A stretch of 64,000 nt of DNA from Plumapathes pennacea. Lineage: Eukaryota > Cnidaria > Anthozoa > Antipatharia > Myriopathidae. The translations under genes and the position numbers were made by a program. The stretch is from NCBI GenBank assembly GCA_964036295.1, contig OZ038467.1:749501-813500 (forward strand). The letters are read 5' to 3'. Under the pieces are notes generated by a model that was not told the origin of the DNA, ran no database searches, and saw only the letters and a program-made list of their open reading frames with translations. Position 1 is the stretch's first letter. The number at the start of each line of letters is the position of its first letter. Below, in pieces: positions 22,201 through 34,200 of this stretch.

Positions 22201-25200
22201 AACATAATTTATGTTTATTGTACAGTGCCTGTTGTAATGTTTCTTCCATTCGATCATGTAGTCCTTGTTTCGCAATGGTAATTGTATGCACAGGGATGTT
22301 ATATTTATATTAGTGTACAAGTGTGCAAAAAAGGTTAATCAGATGTGCAAAAGTAGTTAATCAGAGTTAATTGCACCGATTAATTGATTTTGCACACTTC
22401 GTTGCCATGACAATCACGCAAGCAAATGGTGGCCAAGAGCGAGAGATTCCCAAAACATAAACAAAGCAGCCGTGAAAGTTTAAACTGGGAAATTTAAAGG
22501 CAGGAAATCGACTCTAAAACATGGACGAAAATGCCTGTGAGAAATCAAGTCATGTTCGGAGATCAGCAAAGTGCCAAGCCATCCGCAGCGGGAAGAGTCT
22601 GAAACTTCAAAAGATCATCGACAAACACACTAAAACTAAATCTTAACAGTTTAAAAGTGAGCTTAACAGACGGGATTCATTTCACTCGAGTGTCGCTTCA
22701 ACCCGCTTCAACCGTACATCCAGGGTTAATGCGCTTCTCTGCAAGACTCTTGAGAGGCGATCAGAGTGAGAAAACATTGGGGTGCAAACTCCTCGAGTGG
22801 TTATTTTATTTTATTTTATTTTATTTTATTTTATTTTATTTTATTTTATTTTATTTTATTTATTTTATTTTATTTTATTTATTTTATTTTATTTTATTTT
22901 ATTTTATTTTATTTTATTTTGTTTTATTTTATTTTATTTTATTTTATCAATACAATTTAAACTAAACCAGTCAGGCAATGAGTAGAAGAGTTAATAACAA
23001 AAGGTTCTTTCAGAAAGTTGACATGTGACCTCACTGGCCTCTTTAATGGTGATTTTGCCATAGGCTCTATTTTCAGAAACCTCCAAATTTAGGAAGAGAC
23101 ACAAATAAGAAAACACACGTCACCATAAATACCACTCGTTTTCCCTAGCTCTCGGGGCGTACGTACGCAAGGCGCCCGCGGTACCACCATCCCCAACTCA
23201 TCACAACCTCCACAGTTTGAATCACACCACTACCACCATTACCACTACACAAAAAATAAGAAATAAACTCCAAACGAGTCTAGCAGAATCTCTGTATACT
23301 GCTCATCATGCAGGGAGCATACGTGAGATGGTTGGAGATGACATAGATCCTTCTGGGTACCGTACTGGTGGGGAAAAAGCATCACAATCTCTGCAGAGCG
23401 ACACTTGTAGTGAAAAAACCAGGACTGAAGTGGAAGAGATGTTAAAGGAGAAGAGAGGTAATAGAAATGCTGCACTCGTCCATTTATAACGAAAAGAAAG
23501 AAGCTGGATTGGGCGTTACTTGATGGTGCGATCAGTGCACGTTATTATGAAGTTGGTCCTTCAGCAATACGACCACTGTTTTAATAAACATCTCTCACTG
23601 AAGGAGAGTAAATAACCTGTACATATTGACTTTCAGGTCTGACCGAGAACTTTATTAATACGCGTCCAATTAATGAAGTGATCAAAGCTGTTACACCCAA
23701 AGCATTGCTGAGAGACAACAAAGAACTGCAAAATGGTCTGGAAAATGATCCGAAGACTGACAAAAATTGTCTGGAGACTGCAATTATGGTTAGCAATATT
23801 GTATTTTAACTTGATCCTTTTTTTTTTTTTTTCATTGCGCCCTTTAAATTTCTGCACAAAACGAGTTACAGACTTTTGCCACTGCGCATGCACAGGCCCG
23901 TTAGTGACGTGTTAAGTTTTGAATCGGACCATGCTACTTTCTGTAGGTGTATCGATGGAAGAAGCGGATCTATCCCGATATCTTTGGAAACCCAGTCATA
24001 CTGCTTATCCATTTTCCTCAGGCACTTAAAAGTTCTCGATTTGTTTGACCTAAAAAATTGCTATTTTATGTGACTGATCAGCAGCTTGCTTGAACGTGGT
24101 TTTTACTCAATCGTGATTACCTGACCAAAAAACTACTAACTCTACAGGTCAGTTACTGGCTTCATAAGCGTGCAGAGGACCCGCAGAACGATTATGAAAA
24201 AGAAAAACTTGTGGAGCTTGCGAAATCAGTGGAGAACTTTGCAGTAGCCTTGTTGGACCCACTGATGACCAACACTTCCGACATGGATGAATTCAAAAAA
24301 TCTGCATATCCACTTGTAAAACGGGCAATGGACAAGAGAATAGAAAAGGTGTGTGCCATTTAGTTGTCATGTGATTGTTGATTACAGTTGAACCCCGCTA
24401 TTTCGAATTTGATTATTTCGAACTCACCGCCATTTCGAACTGATCCTTATTCCCCTTGACCTAAATTCAACCCCGTTCGAACCCTATGTCAACTTTTATG
24501 GACAAACAACAGAACACATCAGAGCACAACTGGAAATATCGAATTTGAATTGAACTCCTACTGATTTATTTGTCGATGATTTGTTAGTCAACGACGTAAT
24601 ATTGCCTGAAATTGAACTTGCAGTGTCCCATCTTCTGTATCTTCATAACTTCTTCTGAAAACTTGGAACTTCGTCCTAACATGCTTACATACAGTTGTGG
24701 ATCAGCTCTTATTCAAATTAACAATACAAATACAAACTCTTGTAATTTGATGCTAGCTTGGTTATTTCGAAACCTCGCTATTTTGAACTTTTTGAAGCTA
24801 TTTGCAATATGCAAATAGCTTCTATGTCGGCGTTTGGGCGATAGTTGAACAGCCGTTCGGCCCATCTCATTAGGTCATTAAAATGCTCCCCCTCTAGGTG
24901 GCAAAAACTATTGAGGGGGGAGGAGCATGAAGTGTTATCCATATAAAAGCTGCCGTGGTACAGGTCCTGTGAGAAAGTTTGTCTTTTATTATTTACTTAA
25001 CACAAAGAATGCACACAGAGATTTCCAGTAAAGGGTTTCCGTGTTAATGTTATAACTTTGCGACAGAATGTCAGAAGCTAAATTACCTCTCCAGGGAGGG
25101 GTTTTCTAAATATAATTGTCTCTCTCGCACGTGGAAATTCAAGGCATTATTTAATGGCGGCTGTGAGCGTTGCCGATTCTTTGGTTGCATGTGGAAATCT

Positions 25201-28200
25201 GCTCCCCCTTCAGCCCCCGGCTGACATATCCGTAGTATCTGGCAAACAGGCGACACAGATTCACATTTAGAGCGACATTTCTGGACACATTTGCGAATAT
25301 ACGCTCCGCTCACAAAAGAAGGAACACAGCTGTATGGTGTGACCATGACATATGTTTTGGCAAAGGTAAAAGCTTATTCCGAGTTTTGCGTTCGCTGATA
25401 TGTTTGTTGACACATGATTTCATGCCATAATTGCAAATGCAGATCGACTGTGGTATGTCTGAGTTGTTTGTTTATAAAATTGTCTCGAGCGGATTCTGTC
25501 ACTAATGAAAAATCGACAGAAAATTTTACTGTGAATCCTTTTCACCACCGTTCGAATAGCACGAGAAACAGGTTTGTTCGGCTGGAGTGTGTTACGTTAC
25601 GAAACTATTATAACGAGTCAAAATTTGGTTTACCTCGCATGATATGTTTGTTGACACATGATTTCATGACCAGATCGACTGTGGTTTGTCTGAGTTGTTT
25701 GTTTACAAAAATTGTCTCTAGCGGGTTTTGTCGCTAATGAAAAATCGACTGAAAAGTCGACAGGAAATTTTGCTGTGAATCTATTTCACCACCGTTCGAA
25801 GAGCACGAGAAACAGGTTTGTTTGGCTGGAGTATGTTACGTTAATACGAAACTACTATAACGAGTCAAAGTCTGGCTTACCTCGCAGAAATTTACAGAAC
25901 GACTTGAAATATTTTGGCAAGCTATACTTTCCTCCTTTTATGTCAATCAGCTCAAAATAATCATATAATAAACTGTCATGTTTGTGCATTTGTGTTTGGT
26001 CATGCATAGTGCGTAGCTGGCATAGTAGAACATAGTGTAAAACCCCGATCAAACGGTGATAATATTCGATGATAGTTCGTGCCTCGTTGTAACACGAACT
26101 ACCTATCATAGACTATCATCAACTAGCAAATAGCTTCACGTACGCTTTGCGGACTTATGTTTTTCATGTACCGTGGGACTTCGAAAGAGCGGGGTTCGAC
26201 TGTAAATTAGTTTTTGCGCTGTCTCTGTTCTGTTCAGCAGTATTCTCCAAAAAATTATTCTCGCGAAGCTCCTCGCGTAGAGTGACAGAGCTGAATAACG
26301 CATTGCGCATGTCCGTGATGTCATCAAACATGGCGTCCAAACAGTGTTCCTGAAGTTCTACAAAGGCACGACAGTGCGTTTTAGACAAGCGAGACAGAAT
26401 TTTTTACAAAGTTAATTTTAATACTACATCAACTCCTCTATTCGACACACTAAAACTAAATCTTAACAGTTTAAAAGTGAGCTCAACAGACGGGATTTAT
26501 TTCACCCGAGTGCCGCTTCAACCCGCTTCAACCGTACATCCAGGGTTAATGCGCTTCTCTGCAAGACTCTTGAGAGGCGATCAGAATGAGAAAACATTGG
26601 GGTGCACCTCCTCGAGTGGTGAAAGCAGGCACAGGAGCCAGGCAATGCTTGTGCCCTTCGTGATTGGTCGCCTGTGGCAGTCACAAAGCCGGTCCCTGGA
26701 CGTTTCTTTAGTTGCTTCGTTCTACTTGACGTGCAGAAGATTCTGTCAGTGTTGTGGTACCTCACCAGGCTCGTAGTATGCAAGGAAGCTCCAACAAGCG
26801 GCAGTAGGAAGTCGGTACGCCGAGATATCTTGTTCCAAAGTCGTCCACTAATGTTAATTTACTGTTTACGTTTTTTGTGCACAAGTCGAATTTCCTTAAA
26901 CCCACCCGTTTGAAATTTTTACAAAGCGAATTCTGATAGAAGATGAACTCATTCGTCTAATAACGTAGGAAAAAACCTTAACCCCTAAATACCGAGCTTA
27001 ACATCGGCGCTTCTTTTTACTTTTTGGTGTCCCGGCCATTTTAACTAGCCCGCAATTTTGCCCGCGTTCCATACCGCTGACTGTGTGCTGCTGCGCAATG
27101 CGTTATTCAGCTCTGTCGCGTAGAGTGAGATATTAATCGTTTCCGCTGACCACTCGCCTGCTCGCGCCTTAGTCGCGGGCGGGCGTGAATTTGTGCATTA
27201 GATTGGACTCATGAAAAGTTCAGCGTCTGAATCAGAGTCGCTCCAAACCCGTAATTTCCGGCTGATCCAGGCGTGAAAAATGGCTGAGCCAAACCAAATG
27301 AAATCAGCCGTTCTTAATTGATTCAGACGCCGAACTTTTCATGCACTCAATTGAATATATTAGGTTCGGCTAATGAAAAGATCGGCGTCTGGCCTGCGCT
27401 TAAGACATTCCAATGCAATGAACTGATGGTAACCTGACTGTTCCTCGCAACGCGTTATTTTCTTCTTTCTTTTCAGTTAATGTCTCACGATGTAATATTG
27501 GAGGTCCTGCTTCACGAATGGTTCATATGGGATTCCTTTAAATGGCAGATAATCAATTATTCCATCACCTTGCTCACATGTCTCTGGCTTCTACTGGAGT
27601 TTCTCCTGTTGCCATTAATACTTATTGTGGTCTTAATCTGTCAGTTAGTGGCTAAAGGTATGTCTTTAACGTTTTTGTTTTGTCGATGATGACAATATCA
27701 GGCCGAGTTCAAATAGAATAGCTCTGGATGATTCGCCCCCATGCATATAATTCAATTTTTAGAATTATACGTTGACAATTTTCTAGTTTGAATCAAAGAG
27801 ATACAGAGAATTGAAGTCGTCGTTAAATAGTAGTCAATAACGTACTTATGTAGGAAGACCATCCGAAGAATACATCAGGTAGTAAACATGTGAATCGTTA
27901 TCGCATTGTAAAGTTGAGGATTTACACTCATATGTAATATCAACACATCTTTTTCACGATTAGAGTATAATTTGTAACACTGTTTAGGTCATCTTTACCT
28001 TATCTTGCTTGTACAGGAGCTATCTTCACCGATGAAGGCCCCTTCAGTAAGTAGCACAAATCAGTAACTTAAATAGTTTTAATGACTTGTCTATATGCAC
28101 ACACACTGGCGATGAAAACTGAAAGTAGGTTTATTTATAATTTGAAGAACGTCATCGCACACCCGGCTGGTTTAATCTTTAAGAAAACATGGTCGTATAT

Positions 28201-31200
28201 CCCTGCTGCCATTGTGTTATGAGCTGTTATCAATGTAGTATATAGTATCAGTGTACAGGCATTCTGTAAGTTAAAGGGGACGTTTTCAAGGTTTTTCCCG
28301 AAGAGTGTCCACATACTGGGTTTGTGGACACCATAATTATGTTGTGTGACAGTCCCAAGGGGTATACTATGCCTTCCTTAGTTAAAACAAACACAGGGGC
28401 GGAAGTAAGGCAAATATTAGCACGAGAGGGAGGACAGAGTTGTTGTCATCTCTTGAAAACTAGCCCAAAGATACAAGTCAAAAAACATGCAATTGTAAGA
28501 TTGAAAATGGTTGTTAACTGGAATATTTTGTTCTATTGCTCCCACTCTTAACTGTGCTTGTATTTGTCCTTGTGACTTACTCTTGTTTCTGTGTGTTTTC
28601 AGGGGAGTATTTCGGACCCGGCATTTATTCTTTGCCTTTTCACGTGTTTCTTCGAGACATGCTCAGTTATTTCACCCTCCTGGGACTCCACTTTGTCGTA
28701 TGCCTAACGCCGGCCACTTCGTTCATCACCTGGGTGGAGTGGGTCATCTTTGTCTTCTTTTTTGCCCGTTTCGTTATGGAGTTAAAGCAGTTCTTTGGAA
28801 AGCTCCGAAAGATCAAGCGTTATTTCAGGTACCATAAAGTCGTGATGATGATTATGACAATGACGACGACTAAGACTGCGACTACGACTACACTACGTCT
28901 TTATAGATCTGAAGAAAGCTTTTGACACGTGGACCACTCTATTTTGATAGCCAAAATGAGACGATATGGATTAAGCGGAAATACATTAAAATTATTCATC
29001 TCCTATCTTAAAGACAGAAGACAAAGGTGTCTTGTCAATGGCCATCTCTCACAAGAAAAACCTATTAAATGTGGCGTTCCGTAGGGCTCAATATTAGGCC
29101 CCCTTTTGTTTTTGATATTCATCAATGATTTACCAAACTGTTTAAACTCAGCAACTCCATCCATGTATGCTGATGATACGAGTGCTAGTGACACGGCCAG
29201 ACTTGAAAAACAAATTAATGAGGAACTTAAGTGTGAGTTAATGGTTACTGGCAAATAAGCTTACACTTAATGTGACAAAAACTGAATTCATGCTTGTTAC
29301 AACTAGACAAAAGCTCACATTTATTGAAAGCAACCTAAAAATTATCATTGAGGGGCAGCCAGTTAGACAAGTGAAGAGCGCTAAAACATTAGGACTACAC
29401 TTACAACAAAATTTATCATGGTCCAAACATATAAGCCATATCAACAAAAATATTGGCTCTTCATTGGGTCTTTTAAGGAGAGTACGTGGCTTTGTTGACC
29501 GTGATCGTGCTGCAAGAATTACAACGAGATCCAGCTATGACGTGAGATCTATCGATATATTGGCTTCCTTAGGATGGGAAACACTAGAGAAGAGACGATA
29601 CAATCTAAAAAAGAAAATGATGACTAAAATAATGAACAGAAATGCCCCTAAATATCTCGAGGACCTCTTCAGGATTGCAAATAGTTTTGTTAGAACGGAT
29701 ACCATGTAAAACAGTTGCAAAACTGATAGGTATTTTTCTGCCCGTGTTTTAAATAAAGCTACTACGACTAGGACTACGACCAAGACCACGACGACGATGA
29801 TTACGACTACGGCAACGACTACTACGACTACAACGACGATTACGACAACGACGACTACGACGACGACTACGAAGACGAATACGACAACGACGACGATTAC
29901 GACTACGTTACGTCCACGACCACGACGACAACTACGACTGCGACTGCGACGACGACTACGACGACGACTACGAGGACGACGACTACGACTACGACTACGA
30001 CGATGATCACGACTACGACAACGGCTACGACGACGAATACGGCGACGGCTACGAAGACGAATACGGCGACGGCTATGACTACGACGACGACCAAGACTAC
30101 GACTACGACCAAGACTACCACGACGATGATTACGACTACGACAACAGCTACGACGACGACTAAAACTACGACGACGACTACGACTGCGACGACGATTACG
30201 ACGGCAACGACTCAAGCGTTGTAAAACGTTGTTAACACATCTGTAATTAAATTCATCCCTTAAATATACAAACTCTACAGATTAGCACAGCTATTAATTC
30301 TTATTTTTGCCCAAACTAAGGTGCCCAAACATAATACACTTTTAATACTTTCTGAACAATCTCCCGCCGTAAACATGACTTATTATTAAGTGAAACAGTT
30401 TTGTTGTTGTTGTTTGTTGATTGTTTGTTTCTCTTTATTCAGCGACCATTGGAACTATTTTGATGTGTTTACTATGTCTGTGTATGTCGTCTTGGTTTTG
30501 TTACGACTCGCTGGATGCTCTATCGCCGCTGGATATTGTTATGGCGTGAACACGATCTTCCTCACGTTCAGGACGCTTGGTCACGTGATGGAAACAAACA
30601 AGGCAGCAGGAACGCAACAAGTCGCTCTGTTCCAAATCATAGGTGATATGATGACAGTATTTTTTCAGTTCTTCACAGCTATCCTGGCCTTCTCCTTTGC
30701 CTTGGCTAAAGTTTATATAATGGAGAGGTCCTATCATGTTGGAGATGAGCGAAATGGCACCGAGGAAGAAATGTAAGGGTCGCGCCTATTGTAACTACAT
30801 CACTTTGACGTCTGCATACTGTTTGGGTGATGTCTTGAAATTCATCGTTTGATTTGGAGGAGACAGTTGGTGAAAGAGAGAGCGAGAGAGGTGATGCACT
30901 AAAATTCTTACTTTCAAAATGAATATGGTATCTCAAATCATATTGCACTGGACGGTAGGTTGGTTACTGTGGTTGCATGGTACAGTTACACGTGTTGTTC
31001 TAAAGATCCTTACCTGGGGCCAATTCAATAAAACATTTACAAGTGTATTTTACAAGTTGGGCCAGTTTCACCAAACGTTAAAACATACTTTAATCCAATG
31101 CCATGACCAAATCAGTTCCAGTTATACAGTTGAGACCTGTATCTGTAATGTTTTGCAAACCTTTGTCCGATTGGAGTCCGTTTAGGGGTGTTTGATTAAT

Positions 31201-34200
31201 GGTCCAACTTGTAAAATACACGTGTAAATGTTTATTAAATTAGCCCCTGGTGTTAACTATTTGTAATGTTTAGACGTTAGGTAGCATACTAGAGCAAAAT
31301 TATCTTGTTTTCAAACTGCATGCACTATATATTTGTTTACAGATATTGTAGAGATGGGGAGATCACTTGGTAAGTACTAACGTAAGTAGGCAGCTTAAAG
31401 GAGGCAGTGTGGCCGAGTGGTTAGAGCGCCGGACTTGAAATCCGGAGGTCCCAGGTTCAAGTCCCGCTCTGACCACTAGCTGAATTTGCAACACGGTAGC
31501 CCTGAGTTCAAATCCTCGGCCACACTATGTAAATAGCCAACTGGTTAGCCTCCGACCAGTTGGGATTCTTAACAAGGTTCAGTTTATGATATTTGGTTTC
31601 TGCATTTCAAGTCTCCCCAATTAGCACGGCTGTGCTAAATACATTGAGACTCAAATAAAGTGATTTATTTTACTTTTTTATTTTTATTTTACGACGTAAA
31701 ATGTTTTCTAGTTCAGTTCTACGTTCTGTCCACATATCCATTATAAATCTGCATTGTTATAATACAGCTGGTGGAAAGTGGTGCAGCACTTGCTTTGGTC
31801 CCTCCTCGGCATTGTGGATGTGGAACCGCTGAACTCCAGACATGCTCCCTCGGAATCTCTTGCATATGCCTTATATGCAATATTTCTGATAATTGGAGTT
31901 ATCGTGCTGGTCAACATGATGATCGCTTTGCTGTCCAACACATATCAACGTGTCAAGGTAAAGTAGTTTTAGCTGAAATATAAGAATCAAACATTCATTT
32001 ATTTTTTGTTGCCGGTTCGTAGAAGGAGTTTGTATATATAACCTCACGATTTATCCAGAAATTTGAAAGGCGATCAGGGCATCGATGACGGCAGATGTTG
32101 ACTTTAATTGCCCCGCGCACGTGAGGTGTATTATACATGTACTAGAGCTGTCAGAGTGCCAAGGTTAGCTACAAAATCCGCCATGACCCACACCAGCCAA
32201 TCCTCCGTAAGCCATTCCAGCACGAACTCCCTCTTAACGGACACCTATCTAAGACGGACACATGGTAGGAGCGGTCTCTGCCGTTTCTTAAGTCATTTAC
32301 TTTAACTGAACTCTCTTTAACACGGACAAATGTCTAAAACAGACAGTTGGAAGTGATTTCGAGGGTGTCCTCGAGGGAGTTGACTATAATAGTGGATCGC
32401 GAAACTCAAGACCCCCCCCCCCCCCCCCCCTTAAGACAAAATTTCACGCCTACCCGATTAAGTATCGACCAGCACGAGAGTACTCCATCCACACAAACTG
32501 CAAGTATTCCCGTTGCAAGGCTTTAATGCTCAATTTAATTTCTAGTAAGATTAATTTATACTTATCAAATGTACTGCCAACACTAACTCTAAATATTTGT
32601 CTTGCTGCAGGACGACTCGTATTGCAGACTGAAAAAAAAGAAGGCAATCACACTTTTCACCTACAAGGAGTATGACCCTGTTCCAGTGCCGTTAAATATC
32701 ATCTCTACGGTACTCCTGCCGATATATCGTTGGTGCAGCAGGCCTTGCCGTCAAGGAGGCGAAGAAGATCGTCCATCATCTGTTAGTATTGCAGTTTGAA
32801 TTTCTGACAATATCACACATGCATACAAAAGGCGCTAAACAACTTTACCATTCCTTATTATTTCGTGTTAATCATGAAACGCGTTCTTTCAGCAGTTGAG
32901 CCCACAGTTATGGCGGTTAAGATCCTAATAAATGCGCTGCTGTTGCTATTTTTGCTCTTTACAGTCAGAAGAGCTCGACAAGCAAAATAAGCTCAACACG
33001 GTAGATGAAAAACTGGGAAAAACGTATTTATCTACCCACGGGAACTCATTTCCCATGACAAGTGAGTATGTGTTTTTCTCAACCAAATGGCGCTTACATC
33101 CCAAAATATGACATTGGCCTTATTTTTTATCTTTTTAACTCCTGCACTAGATAGTTACAGTTACTGTGTTGACTTTATTTTTCCAGTCACATTTGGAAAT
33201 TACATAAAACGTGGCCTTGTCTTTTAGTTCCAACGTAGTAACAAGTGCTTAGCTTGTTATCTCTACATTTAATGGTATAGCTTGCCTCAAATTTAAATAT
33301 TTCAGGTGACAGCGCCAAAATTGACCGCCTGCTCAAAGAGGTGGAGACAATTCGTCAAATGATACACCCCTTCCATACTGAAGACTGCGGTGAAGACATC
33401 GATAAAGATGAGGTTTGATCACGTTTCCAACTTTACACTTTTTACACTGACAAAGTAATTCATCACTGGTCTAAATCCGAATTAACATCAGCATGACCCG
33501 TCTACCAATCGCGCCCAATTCCATTGTTATACCTTATCGCCTGTTAACTATTGCTCTTTTCAGTTCTCTCCGCTCTCACGATTGGCTTACACGCAATTCG
33601 GAAAAAGAGCAACGAGACTTGGCGGCTCGTGATTCTTTATTAGAAAGAACTGTGGGGAGGGGTATTTTTTGTTCAACAGCCTCTTAGAACGTCGTCGTGG
33701 AAGCCGCCAAATGCTTAATAAGTTATTAATGCAACAGTTGTTTGTATTTCTTTGATACTAATGCCGCTAGCATCAAACAAGATCAGTAATCTGGTCGCCA
33801 TATACTGAGGATATATGACGCGTATACTCTGTGTGCATACTACAGTGATATTATTGATGTTTTACTTTACAGGTGTGGCACAGAAAAGGGGTGAAGATCA
33901 TTCGCCAGGATGATGGACATTTTACCTTAAAACTGCCTCCTTCTTGTTCGCGAGGTGTACTATGCCACAGTGCTCGGTACAAAGTGCCTTTCTCTCGCCA
34001 GCATCCCAAGTTTGAGGTATTGAACATGAGACAGTATTCTATTCACACATTTCAATAATAGTTGTGGTCACATTATGTTATCCAGTGTAAACACCAAATT
34101 TCGGCCATTACGAAATCAATGCAGTTGCCATAGAAGTGTAGCATTTTAAGTTAACTCTAATAATGTACTTATATTTTGCAGTGATCGTATTAACAAATTC

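Noticed and set aside
22657..22985. Tyr/Phe/Leu-rich open frames
   Set aside because: Translation of the (TTTTA)n microsatellite.
29535..30215. 226-codon minus-strand Arg/Val-rich frame
   Set aside because: Produced by the ACG/ACT trinucleotide array running into LINE sequence; no protein character.
31404..31490. Functional tRNA-Ser gene
   Set aside because: Boxes A and B are present but the acceptor stem and 3' end do not pair, and a SINE body follows; treated as a SINE head.
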